Origin: Clostridiales bacterium
GTDB taxonomy: Bacteria; Bacillota; Clostridia; Lachnospirales; Lachnospiraceae
NCBI GenBank assembly: GCA_019418195.1
Contig: DYCJ01000006.1
Coordinates: 930-11,976 of the forward strand
Direction of reading: 5' to 3'
Length of the DNA stretch: 11,047 nt
This document shows positions 1-6,572 of the stretch, piece after piece (position 1 is the first letter of the stretch; the number at the start of each line of letters is the position of its first letter). The position numbers and the translations under genes are program-made. The notes under the pieces were generated by a model that saw nothing but the letters and a program-made list of their open reading frames with translations, did not search any database and was not told the origin of the DNA.

Positions 1-987
1 GGATATGACATTCAATATATCGGCTCATACAACGGCATTGAAAAGGAACTCATCGAACCATTCGGGGTTCCTTATCACGGAATCTCTTCCGGCAAACTGA
101 GACGCTATTTCAGCGTGCAGAATTTTACAGATCCGTTCCGCGTGGTCAAAGGTTTCAGTGAAGCCAGAAAACTTATCAAAGACCTCAAACCTGATGTGAT
201 CTTTTCTAAAGGCGGTTTCGTATCTGTACCGGTCGTCCTTGCCGGAAAGCGGTGTAAGGTACCGGTGATCATCCACGAATCGGATATGACTCCGGGCCTT
301 GCAAATAAGATAGCGATTCCATCAGCAGCGAAAGTGTGCTGTAACTTTCCTGAGACGCTTGACTCTCTCCCGAAGGGAAAAGCCGTCCTCACAGGTTCTC
401 CCATCCGTCAGGAGCTGCTGTCGGGAAATAAGATCGCTGCCATGGATCTCTGCGGCTTTACTGCAGACAAACCTGTCATTCTGGTGATCGGGGGCAGCCT
501 CGGCTCTGTCATTGTAAACAACGCAGTGCGCAAGAGTCTGCCGGAACTGCTGAAAGAGTTCCAGATCATCCATCTGTGCGGTAAGGGCAAGACGGACGAA
601 TCTCTAAACGGTACGAAAGGTTACTGCCAGTATGAATATATCAAGGACGAGCTCCGGGATATCTTTGCTCTTGCAGATATCGTAATCTCAAGAGCAGGCG
701 CAAATGCCATCTGTGAGCTTCTCGCACTTCGGAAACCGAACCTTCTGATCCCGCTCTCCGCAAAAGCAAGCCGCGGTGACCAGATCTTAAATGCACGGTC
801 CTTTGAACGTCAGGGCTTCAGTATGGTACTTGAGGAAGAAGAACTTACGGAAGAGACTCTTGTTTCAGCCGTTCATAAACTCTATGACAACCGCGGAACT
901 TTTATCGATGCTATGAGAAATTCCGATCAGCAGGATTCCATCGATACGATCATCTCTCTGATCGAAGATGCAGCATCCGGCAAATAA
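1..987 (+). CDS. murG: MurG, lipid II-forming GlcNAc transferase (5' end missing)
   Basis: MurG transfers GlcNAc from UDP-GlcNAc to undecaprenyl-pyrophosphoryl-MurNAc-pentapeptide (lipid I) on the cytoplasmic membrane face, making lipid II for peptidoglycan. The reading frame is open from base 1, so the gene enters the window already in progress; 328 residues are visible. With a usual length of about 350-360, only some 25-30 N-terminal residues, including the first glycine-rich loop, should be missing. Visible family motifs are FSKGGFVSVPV, IHESDMTPGLANK, the C-domain loop VIGGSLGS, and the UDP-GlcNAc-binding stretch ADIVISRAGANAICELL followed by LLIPL and a GDQ..NA segment. The HESD variant, in place of the commoner HExN, is also found in some Firmicutes homologues. 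The ATG at 115 is internal because homology runs upstream of it. The gene ends at a TAA followed by a hairpin terminator. Confidence 0.95.
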   Translation, partial: GYDIQYIGSYNGIEKELIEPFGVPYHGISSGKLRRYFSVQNFTDPFRVVKGFSEARKLIKDLKPDVIFSKGGFVSVPVVLAGKRCKVPVIIHESDMTPGLANKIAIPSAAKVCCNFPETLDSLPKGKAVLTGSPIRQELLSGNKIAAMDLCGFTADKPVILVIGGSLGSVIVNNAVRKSLPELLKEFQIIHLCGKGKTDESLNGTKGYCQYEYIKDELRDIFALADIVISRAGANAICELLALRKPNLLIPLSAKASRGDQILNARSFERQGFSMVLEEEELTEETLVSAVHKLYDNRGTFIDAMRNSDQQDSIDTIISLIEDAASGK

Positions 988-1012
988 AATTGCGCTGTTC
1001 CTGTTTATGATC

Positions 1013-1044
1013 CAGCAGGTGTATTAAAGCACCTGCTGATTTTC
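1013..1044 (+). terminator. Rho-independent terminator after murG
   Basis: A perfect 9-bp stem, CAGCAGGTG (1013-1021) and CACCTGCTG (1030-1038), encloses the 8-base loop TATTAAAG. It is followed on the plus strand by ATTTTCT. The short T run fits termination of murG. On the minus strand there is no T run after the stem, so it is probably a weak stop for the converging sigma factor gene. Confidence 0.8.
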
Positions 1045-1052
1045 TGTCAGTT

Positions 1053-1595
1053 CTACCTGTTCATTTCTTCGTATTCCACACCGTATGTTTTCTTAATCCA
1101 CTTTCTCGCTCTGCTCAATAGAGTATGCAGAGCTCCCAGACGCATGCCCATCATCTCCGCTACTCTCTCCTGAGGTATTTCCATATAGTAGGCGAGATAG
1201 ACCGCTTCATACCAGCGTGGATTTTTCTCCAGCAGTTCCTTGAATATCCTGTCGTGAAGTTTCGCTCTGTCCCTCTCAAGTGCATCTTCCGAATATTCCT
1301 CTTCCACACTTTCCCTTCTTGGTTCTTCCGGAGGCTCATCACTGTCTATACTCAGGACCTCACGGCTGTGCTTTTCCTTATAATTCAATGCTGCATGCTT
1401 TGCAGTCGTGAACAGCCATGCAGACACATTTCCGCCTTTGAGGTCATCGAATCTTATGTACAATTTCAGAAATGTATCCTGAGTAATGTCTTCTGCCGCA
1501 TCGTAATTGTCACCTGAATAAATGTATGCCGCTTTCAGGACGAGATTCTTATACTTCTTATAAATCTCGTTAAACTCACGATTACCTGTCAACAT
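1053..1595 (-). CDS. ECF-type RNA polymerase sigma factor
   Basis: A 180-residue sigma-70 family protein of extracytoplasmic-function size. It would bind core RNA polymerase and direct it to its own promoter set. Region 2 spans about residues 7-75, with AAEDITQDTFLKLY (core binding and -10 recognition) and VSAWLFTTAKHAALNYKEK. A variable acidic linker covers about 83-110. Region 4, the -35-binding helix-turn-helix, spans about 113-170 and includes PQERVAEMMGMRLGALHTLL and SRARKWIKK. The ATG at 1593-1595 is preceded by CGGAGT at good spacing. It starts 12 bases after the stop of the HIT gene, so the two are probably co-transcribed. No anti-sigma factor or signalling partner is next to it, so its stimulus and regulon cannot be inferred here. 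Confidence 0.9.
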   Translation of the reverse strand: MLTGNREFNEIYKKYKNLVLKAAYIYSGDNYDAAEDITQDTFLKLYIRFDDLKGGNVSAWLFTTAKHAALNYKEKHSREVLSIDSDEPPEEPRRESVEEEYSEDALERDRAKLHDRIFKELLEKNPRWYEAVYLAYYMEIPQERVAEMMGMRLGALHTLLSRARKWIKKTYGVEYEEMNR

Positions 1596-1607
1596 AATTA
1601 CTCCGGT

Positions 1608-2015
1608 TTATTTCATTTTCTCAAGGATCTCATCTCTTACTTCATCAGTCAGTTCTCCGACTTTCCATTCCAGTCCGACCTGATCTCCTTTATATCTCGG
1701 GATCAGATGCATGTGGAAATGAAATACTGTCTGTCCCGCACACTCCTCATTGTTCTGCACGATATTATATCCGTCGCATCCGAGCACGTCTGTCAGCTTC
1801 TTCACCATCTTTTTGGCAAGGACCATAGCCTTTGCTGCCAGCTCATCATCAATATCATACAGATTTCTAAAGTGCTCTTTCGGCAGGATAAGGGCATGTC
1901 CTTTTGACGCCGGTCCCAGATCCAGGATCACTCTGAAGTCATCGTCCTCATAAAGTGTTGCAGACGGAATCTCTCCTGCTGCAATTTTACAAAAAATACA
2001 ATCTTTGTCTCTCAT
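1608..2015 (-). CDS. HIT family protein (HINT-like nucleotide phosphoramidase/hydrolase)
   Basis: A 135-residue histidine-triad protein. HINT-branch members hydrolyse AMP-linked phosphoramidates or related nucleotide conjugates in the cytosol; the exact substrate cannot be read from sequence. The triad HFHMH is at residues 99-103, with the catalytic region reading GQTVFHFHMHLIPR. CIFC at 6-9 and His48 in KEHF match the zinc site of many bacterial HIT proteins. The usual KGHALILPKEHF segment is present. The frame stays open upstream to 2282, but I place the start at the ATG at 2013-2015. It has AGAGGA six bases upstream and the N-terminus MRDKDCIFCKI, as in the family. It leads a probable two-gene unit with the sigma factor. 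Confidence 0.93.
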   Translation of the reverse strand: MRDKDCIFCKIAAGEIPSATLYEDDDFRVILDLGPASKGHALILPKEHFRNLYDIDDELAAKAMVLAKKMVKKLTDVLGCDGYNIVQNNEECAGQTVFHFHMHLIPRYKGDQVGLEWKVGELTDEVRDEILEKMK

Positions 2016-2051
2016 ATTAATTCCTCTTTTCCACAGAATATTTATGTAAGT

Positions 2052-2057
2052 AGTATA
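2052..2057 (-). promoter_or_regulatory. Putative -10 box of the HIT/sigma unit
   Basis: On the minus strand the sequence reads TATACT about 37 bases upstream of the HIT start. It matches the sigma-A -10 consensus at five of six positions. No good -35 box lies at 16-18 bases, which would fit a promoter that needs an activator. The Spo0A-box-like pair lies upstream of it. Confidence 0.45.
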
Positions 2058-2089
2058 GACCATTTTCTGGAAAAAGAGAAGTTTTAGTT

Positions 2090-2108
2090 TTCGTCGAAAT
2101 TGGTCGAA
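2090..2108 (+). promoter_or_regulatory. Tandem Spo0A-box-like sites
   Basis: TTCGTCGAA (2090-2098) and TTGGTCGAA (2100-2108) each match eight of nine positions of the Spo0A box TTTGTCRAA, the single mismatch being at position 3. They are in the same orientation and 10 bp apart, one helical turn. They lie between the divergent HIT/sigma and histidine kinase genes. They sit just upstream of the predicted kinase -35 box and about 40 bp behind the HIT -10 box. The consensus is recalled from Bacillus and Clostridium work; binding is inference. Confidence 0.45.
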
Positions 2109-2117
2109 CGATTTTTG

Positions 2118-2146
2118 TTGAATGCAGTCAGTCGCCATGATACACT
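2118..2146 (+). promoter_or_regulatory. Putative promoter of the histidine kinase gene
   Basis: TTGAAT (2118-2123), a 17-base spacer and TACACT (2141-2146) form a moderate sigma-A type promoter. A TG one base before the -10 box gives an extended -10 element. Transcription would begin near 2153, leaving a leader of about 55 bases. The Spo0A-like boxes end 9 bases before the -35 box, an activator-type position. Confidence 0.45.
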
Positions 2147-2208
2147 GAAAGATAGTGGATATTTCTCTGTACTTATCAGGTTTCAGAATCAGGAAGAAAG
2201 GGATTATT

Positions 2209-2940
2209 ATGCTCAGTAATATAGATATCAACCAGATGAACCGGTTAATGGAAGAAAATGAAGATGCAAAACAGATCATCACACAGCTTTTGGAGAATCA
2301 TCATACTTCTGTATCTATGATCGCGCATGAAATCCGCAATCCTCTGACACTTGTGTCCTCCTCTCTTCAGATCATAGAGGCCCAGCATCCCGAAGTGAAA
2401 GAATTCCACAACTGGAACCAGACTATGGAAGATGTCCGTTTTATGTGTGATCTGCTGAATGAATTGTCTTCTTTTAATAACAGCAGTACGCTTCACCATT
2501 CTGTATTTTCCATTGAGAAGCTTTTGAAAAATATCGCTGTGTCTTTTGCTATCTCACTGGATGCGGCTGACAGTAATATTGAGTTTTCCTCAAAGATCAT
2601 GCCCCGGATGGGCGATTTTACCGGTGACAAGATCAAACTGGAAGAAGTAATCCTCAATCTTCTGCAGAATGCAAAAGATGCCGTTGGTCCTCAGGGCAGG
2701 ATCACACTCTCTGCGGAACGTAAAAATGATACTATAGTGATCTGCTGCCAGGACAATGGCTGCGGAATCCCTTCCGATCAGATAGATTCAATATTTGATC
2801 CGTTCGTCACCCACAAGGAAAACGGTACAGGGCTCGGCCTTTCATCGACCAAACGTATAACAGAAGCTCATGGAGGAACGATCCATGCAGAATCCTCGCC
2901 TGAAACGGGAACTGTTTTTACCGTCACTCTCCCTGTCTGA
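2209..2940 (+). CDS. Soluble orphan sensor histidine kinase
   Basis: A 243-residue two-component kinase with no membrane segment and only a short N-terminal region of about 33 residues. It therefore probably senses a cytoplasmic cue or relies on partners. The H-box MIAHEIRNPLT carries phospho-acceptor His40. The ATPase domain follows, with the N-box EEVILNLLQNAKDAV (about 145-159), G1 box DNGCGIP (182-188), F-box IFDPFVTHKENG and G2 box GTGLGLSSTK (206-215). The core resembles Spo0A-phosphorylating kinases (KinA to KinE type), which are also HisKA plus HATPase and often lack a neighbouring response regulator. None is present here. An in-frame ATG exists at 2155, but I chose 2209 because AGGAAGAAAGGGA precedes it and the extra 18 residues look unlike a domain. 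The sporulation link is inference. Confidence 0.9.
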   Translation: MLSNIDINQMNRLMEENEDAKQIITQLLENHHTSVSMIAHEIRNPLTLVSSSLQIIEAQHPEVKEFHNWNQTMEDVRFMCDLLNELSSFNNSSTLHHSVFSIEKLLKNIAVSFAISLDAADSNIEFSSKIMPRMGDFTGDKIKLEEVILNLLQNAKDAVGPQGRITLSAERKNDTIVICCQDNGCGIPSDQIDSIFDPFVTHKENGTGLGLSSTKRITEAHGGTIHAESSPETGTVFTVTLPV

Positions 2941-2950
2941 CTGTTTTATA

Positions 2951-2992
2951 TTTCTAATACTGCCTGTTTCTAATACTGTTTTCTTAATACTG
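2951..2992. repeat. Three copies of a 12-base motif at the rhomboid stop codon
   Basis: TTTCTAATACTG occurs at 2951-2962 and exactly again at 2967-2978. A near copy, TTCTTAATACTG, lies at 2981-2992. The third copy overlaps the rhomboid stop, so on the minus strand the codons for Gln-Tyr-stop recur twice downstream. It looks like a small local duplication in the gap between two converging genes. No hairpin terminator is apparent there. Confidence 0.6.
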
Positions 2993-3571
2993 CTTTCTCC
3001 GATACAGCAGGACCGCCAGCAGAAATCCTGAGACAACTCCGCCAATATGTGCAAGATTGTCTACCCCTGTGCTTGTCAGACCGAAGTAGAGACTGAGAAT
3101 AACCATGACCAGCATCCCGCGTCCGGACAGTCGTCCAAGTCTTCCTCTGTTTGCTATCACGACATACAAGAGTGCACCCATAAGTCCGAAAATCGCGCCT
3201 GACGCTCCTGCGGACACTGCCGGCTGCTCCAGTGTAAGATCGTAGAAAAGCGAGACTATATTTCCAATTATTCCGCTCGCAAAATAAATGATCACAAAAC
3301 GTACTTTTCCGATCTCCAGTTCCAGATTCCAGCCGAGAGCCCCCAGCAGCACCATGTTGTTGAGCAGATGGGTGATTCCGAAATGCAGGAACAGACAGGT
3401 AAATATTCTGTAATACTCGTGCCCCTCTATGATATTCGGTTCATACATAGCCCCATGCTGCAGCATAAATACTGCATCCTCGGTATCTCCGAACATGGTC
3501 AGGATAAAAAATACTGCTACATTTATAACGATCAGCGCAACCGTACAGATCGCTTCGGGTTTCTGTCTCAC
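2984..3571 (-). CDS. Rhomboid family intramembrane serine protease
   Basis: A 195-residue polytopic membrane protein of the rhomboid family. Rhomboids cleave substrate membrane helices inside the bilayer with a Ser-His dyad. The catalytic serine is Ser124 in AGASGAIFG, and the base is His175 in DNLAHIGGVVSGF. The oxyanion-side motif HLLNN is present with His68 and Asn72. Hydrophobic segments occur at about 8-27, 56-80, 91-110, 120-141, 151-168 and 172-190, fitting the six-helix GlpG core without extra domains. The start is GTG at 3569-3571, preceded by AGAGGA at eight bases. The natural substrate is unknown. The gene converges with the histidine kinase and stands 78 bases from RhuM. Confidence 0.93.
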   Translation of the reverse strand: MRQKPEAICTVALIVINVAVFFILTMFGDTEDAVFMLQHGAMYEPNIIEGHEYYRIFTCLFLHFGITHLLNNMVLLGALGWNLELEIGKVRFVIIYFASGIIGNIVSLFYDLTLEQPAVSAGASGAIFGLMGALLYVVIANRGRLGRLSGRGMLVMVILSLYFGLTSTGVDNLAHIGGVVSGFLLAVLLYRRKQY

Positions 3572-3600
3572 CTGTTATTCCTCTTTTCATTATTGATACA

Positions 3601-3619
3601 TCACACTGTGAACTTCACA
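3601..3619. promoter_or_regulatory. Overlapping palindromes upstream of the rhomboid gene
   Basis: TGTGAACTTCACA (3607-3619) is a perfect 6-1-6 palindrome. It overlaps TCACACTGTGA (3601-3611), a perfect 5-1-5 palindrome, so TCACA/TGTGA units alternate three times. The site lies 30-48 bases upstream of the rhomboid start, in the 78-base gap after RhuM. It could be an operator; no clear promoter is visible beside it. Confidence 0.3.
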
Positions 3620-3649
3620 TCCCCTGCTGGGAATGGAAGACTAACAACG

Positions 3650-4672
3650 TTACTTTTCCTCGGTGCTGGCTACAAGACGATCAAAATCGCTCTGATACAA
3701 ACGGTCTTGGATAACACGATATTGTTCAAATTCGCTTTCCGCAAAGGCTTTTGCGATTGCCGCAGTAACTTTCCCTTTATCCTGCAAAATTTCAGCATCG
3801 TTAAATTGCAGGAACGCATCTAACTTGGAAGCCCAGTCTGCCATTGTCATAGGGATATGTCGTCTGGCCTGCCTTGTGGCATAATCCAGATACATCGTGA
3901 CAATTTCATTTAACTCCTGCATTTCATCGGTGGATAAGTAATTTTTTGCGATAGATACATCAGATTTTACAATCTTGCCACCGGGAGCATTGCGCCAGGA
4001 TGTTAATCCCATGTGCTCTTTCGTGTGATCTGCCCTTGTTACAATAACCTCCGCAGCAGTGTTGCCATGAACGGCATAATACATCTTATTCTGTACTGTT
4101 GCAAAGAATTCTTTCGTAATTTGACTATCAAGGGAATAATCAACGGCAGTAGCATAAATGTCCGTGATTTTCTGATAGAAACGGCGCTCACTGGCCCGAA
4201 TTTCCTGTATTTCAGAAATCAGGTGGTCAAAATAGTCCTCATCAAAGATTTGACCATTAATCAGTCTGCTCTTGTCCAGAACATATCCTTGTTTAGCAAA
4301 AGTGTCCAGCACCTTTGTTGCCCACTGCCGGAACTGCGTTGCTCTGCCGGAGTTAACACGGTAACCAACAGCGATGATAGCGGATAATGAATAGAACTTA
4401 TATTGATAAGTTTTTCCGTTGTCAGCAACTTGTGCAAAATTTGCACAAGTTAAATCTTCAGATAATTCACCTCTTTCATAGATATTTTTGAGATGCTTTG
4501 TAACAACGCTTCTGTCCACATCGAAAAGCTGACTAATCGCTTTTTGTGTCAGCCATACATCATGATCCTGCACACGGACTTCAATCCCATCCTCGTGGGC
4601 ATCCATCGTGAACACAAGGAAATCTACGGTACTGTTTCGAATTTGAAATTTCCTGTTCTTATTTGCGGACAT
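3650..4672 (-). CDS. RhuM family protein (virulence RhuM-like)
   Basis: A 340-residue cytosolic protein of the RhuM family, named after a Salmonella SPI-3 gene and common on mobile elements and in defence-type gene clusters. Its biochemical role is not established. The N-terminal part (about 28-130) resembles a Bro-N-like or helix-turn-helix DNA-binding fold and contains VWLTQKAISQLFDVDRSVV, KHLKNIYERGEL and the family segment YSLSAIIAVGYRVNSGR. The central part has a helical stretch (about 150-195). Next come the conserved MYYAVHGNTAAEVI and RADHTKEHMGLTSW segments, and then YLSTDEMQELNEIVTMYLDYA. Length is normal and the frame intact. It starts at ATG 4670-4672 behind a modest GGTGAT. Its own promoter and apparently more AT-rich sequence set it apart from the Tad genes, suggesting separate acquisition. 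No restriction-modification or toxin partner is adjacent. Confidence 0.88.
   Translation of the reverse strand: MSANKNRKFQIRNSTVDFLVFTMDAHEDGIEVRVQDHDVWLTQKAISQLFDVDRSVVTKHLKNIYERGELSEDLTCANFAQVADNGKTYQYKFYSLSAIIAVGYRVNSGRATQFRQWATKVLDTFAKQGYVLDKSRLINGQIFDEDYFDHLISEIQEIRASERRFYQKITDIYATAVDYSLDSQITKEFFATVQNKMYYAVHGNTAAEVIVTRADHTKEHMGLTSWRNAPGGKIVKSDVSIAKNYLSTDEMQELNEIVTMYLDYATRQARRHIPMTMADWASKLDAFLQFNDAEILQDKGKVTAAIAKAFAESEFEQYRVIQDRLYQSDFDRLVASTEEK
4427..4451. repeat. Perfect 25-base palindrome inside RhuM
   Basis: AACTTGTGCAAA (4427-4438), a single central A, and TTTGCACAAGTT (4440-4451) are perfect inverted copies. They lie within the RhuM coding region at about residues 74-82, encoding LTCANFAQV. 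The symmetry could form a 12-bp hairpin or serve as a dimeric protein site. Confidence 0.75.
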
Positions 4673-4721
4673 TATATATCACCGTCCAATCATTTATCAT
4701 CAGATTTATTTTGTATTCTCA

Positions 4722-4751
4722 ATTATACTATCTCTTTGCTCTTTTTATCAA
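4722..4751 (-). promoter_or_regulatory. Sigma-A type promoter of RhuM
   Basis: On the minus strand TTGATA (4746-4751), an 18-base spacer and TATAAT (4722-4727) form a near-consensus promoter. Transcription should start near 4715 and leave a leader of about 43 bases before the RhuM ATG. It lies wholly in the gap after the DUF6382 stop codon, so RhuM can be expressed independently of the Tad operon. Confidence 0.75.
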
Positions 4752-4759
4752 CCGTCAAC

Positions 4760-5572
4760 TCAGAACGAGACGTCTTGTCCATCCATTTCCGTAATAAGAT
4801 CATCCCATTCCCCCCATCGCCCGGTCTTTATCCGGTTTACCGCCTTTTTGATCAGACCATACTTTACAGGCTTTTCTTTTATCAGCTCAGCGTCCGTTTT
4901 TCTCTGATATGTCTTTTCCTGTTGTATTTCTCCCTCCTCATTGTCTTCGTTTACTGAGAATACGGCACCTTCTGACAGACTGCTCTCCTTTTTTGTTTTT
5001 TCCTTCTGCTCTGTCTTCCATATCTTTTCTTCTTCCCTGCACGCCTCGATGATCTTCTTTAATTCGTAATTCTCCCTGATCGTCTCTTTATGCATCTTGT
5101 ATACAAAAAATATCCCGGCTGTATCCTGATAGTCCAGATTTTTCACAAAATATTCTGTCATAGCATGAAAGGAAGCACACAATGGCTGTCTTTCTTCGGC
5201 TTTTGATATTGGAAGATAACAGAATCTGTATCTGCCATCACGTATAAATATAAGTTCAGGCGACAGCAAAAGTCCGTCCGGATCGAGCAGATGTTCCCTC
5301 AGATCATCCACCGTATCTATGAGATCTTTTGTGAACCTTACGACATCCTCCTTTTTCATCTCTTTCCCGGCGAATTCTTTCTGCATACTGTTACCGCCAT
5401 TGATACGATAGGTATATCTGGTCTGCCCGTCTCTCCCGCTCCCTTTTACTTTCATAAGTCCGGAGATTTCATTACTGTTCAGCATACGTATCTGATAGGT
5501 TTCTTTATACGGAACCTCAAGATCAATATGAATATCTGTATATTCCCAGTTATTTTCAAATGTCACATTCAC
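4760..5572 (-). CDS. DUF6382 domain protein without an FHA domain
   Basis: The N-terminal ~175 residues resemble DUF6382, a domain found in Clostridia at Tad-like loci and usually followed by a phosphothreonine-binding FHA domain. No FHA signature (GR, SxxH, NG) is visible here. From about residue 178 the protein is a charged, probably disordered tail with runs of Lys and Glu. It ends in a short segment with GRWGEWDDLITEM. No signal peptide or membrane helix is seen, so it is probably cytosolic. At 270 residues it is shorter than FHA-bearing relatives. I chose GTG at 5570-5572 as start because GAGG lies eight bases upstream; the GTG at 5581 overlaps that ribosome site. It is the last gene of the Tad operon, about 75 bases after TadE. 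A regulatory or scaffolding role in pilus assembly is inferred. Confidence 0.7.
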   Translation of the reverse strand: MNVTFENNWEYTDIHIDLEVPYKETYQIRMLNSNEISGLMKVKGSGRDGQTRYTYRINGGNSMQKEFAGKEMKKEDVVRFTKDLIDTVDDLREHLLDPDGLLLSPELIFIRDGRYRFCYLPISKAEERQPLCASFHAMTEYFVKNLDYQDTAGIFFVYKMHKETIRENYELKKIIEACREEEKIWKTEQKEKTKKESSLSEGAVFSVNEDNEEGEIQQEKTYQRKTDAELIKEKPVKYGLIKKAVNRIKTGRWGEWDDLITEMDGQDVSF

Positions 5573-5647
5573 TTCTGTCACCTCACACGCTGCATCATCT
5601 TCATCACATATTCATATACAGTCTTTCAAGTCCTTTGCACTTCAACA

Positions 5648-6091
5648 TTAATTCATACGCCGGATATTCTTCTCCGGCTTTACGATCAAAGCTTTCTGAG
5701 AGATCTTCAGCTTCATAAATGATCTCTGTGCATCAGCAGTCACTGTAACCTCCTCGTCGGTTTCTGATACAGATATGTCTACATCTGTCATATAGATCAG
5801 TTTTCCATTCGTCCTTTCCCTGAAGAATCCTTCCAGATCATATTCTGTGTCTGCCCTTCTTTCCGCCTGAACACCAAGAATCGCAGTCTCACTCGCCGCG
5901 CCGTTCAATACTGCCTTGTCATGATAATAAAAGACCGCATGCATGATAAGGACGAACAGTCCCAGGAACAGCGGTATGATATAAGACATTTCAATGACTG
6001 TGCTTCCCTTTACTGTACGCTTTATTGTACGCATTACTATATTCTTTACTGGTATTCTTTTCTCTCTTCTGTCCTTTTCAGTATGCGCCAA
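5648..6091 (-). CDS. TadE-like minor pilin
   Basis: A 147-residue pseudopilin-like protein. A basic N-terminal stretch of about 28 residues precedes GSTVIEMSYIIPLFLGL (29-45), the TadE signature with a hydrophobic helix running to about 56. The rest would be extracytoplasmic and is rich in beta-type sequence. TadE-like proteins are matured by the Tad prepilin peptidase and act in pilus assembly or at its tip. The start is TTG at 6089-6091. GGAGGG (6099-6104) lies seven bases upstream, and both lie inside the end of the prepilin peptidase gene, so the genes overlap by 14 bases and are probably translationally coupled. Confidence 0.85.
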   Translation of the reverse strand: MAHTEKDRREKRIPVKNIVMRTIKRTVKGSTVIEMSYIIPLFLGLFVLIMHAVFYYHDKAVLNGAASETAILGVQAERRADTEYDLEGFFRERTNGKLIYMTDVDISVSETDEEVTVTADAQRSFMKLKISQKALIVKPEKNIRRMN

Positions 6092-6572
6092 TGATCATCC
6101 CTCCGATATATGCAGCCGTAAGAAACGGTACAAAAGGAAATGCTGATTTTCTGTGAAATTTCTTCCTGAGCAGCATGAAGATTGAAAAAAGGGCCGCCAT
6201 GGAAAATGCTGTGACAAGCAGGAAAAGAATATTCCAGAAGCCAAGGAAACCTCCCATGATCAGGATCAGTATACTGTCCCCGTATCCGAAAGCCTCTTCC
6301 GTTACTCTGCTGACGACCATGAATACAATCCCTACGCCGGCGCCTGCTGCCAGTAACATTACATGGATATTTCTCCCGCATAAAAATCCTGCAGTCAGGA
6401 TGATGAATCCGGACATCAGCGCCGCGAGACTGAGTTTTTTCCACTTTATATCCATAAGCATAAGAATGATCATATATACAGCAAATAACAGCTGGCACAG
6501 GGTCCACCTGTTTTCCATGATAAAGTCCATGATCATTTCGTTCATCCGCTGTGTCCCGAACACCTGGAACAT
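6078..6572 (-). CDS. Prepilin peptidase, TadV/CpaA type (A24 aspartic protease)
   Basis: A 164-residue polytopic membrane protease that would cleave the leaders of the Flp pilin and TadE-like pseudopilins at the cytoplasmic membrane face. The two catalytic aspartates are visible: Asp41 in LMDIKWKKLS, at the end of the first helix, and Asp99 in the GYGD motif (96-99). The late FPFVPFLTAAY segment (145-155) is also typical. It lacks the N-methyltransferase domain of PilD-type enzymes, as expected for the short TadV group. The ATG at 6570-6572 follows GGAGG-rich sequence, and the gene starts 31 bases inside the preceding TadE-like gene. Downstream it overlaps TadE by 14 bases. Confidence 0.92.
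   Translation of the reverse strand: MFQVFGTQRMNEMIMDFIMENRWTLCQLLFAVYMIILMLMDIKWKKLSLAALMSGFIILTAGFLCGRNIHVMLLAAGAGVGIVFMVVSRVTEEAFGYGDSILILIMGGFLGFWNILFLLVTAFSMAALFSIFMLLRKKFHRKSAFPFVPFLTAAYIGGMIIGAY

Noticed and set aside
115..117. ATG at 115 as the murG start
   Set aside because: The frame is open to base 1 and the residues before it (GYDIQYIGSYNGIEKE and on) are standard MurG sequence, so the gene begins outside the window.
1013..1038. The murG hairpin as a strong two-way terminator
   Set aside because: On the minus strand no T run follows the stem, so I call it only for murG.
1125..1517. 130-codon open frame antisense to the sigma factor
   Set aside because: No family resemblance and no clear ribosome site. 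It is a mirror of an intact sigma factor gene.
2016..2282. N-terminal extension of the HIT protein
   Set aside because: The extra 89 codons run through the divergent promoter region into the kinase gene on the other strand. The ATG at 2015 has a good ribosome site and the family N-terminus.
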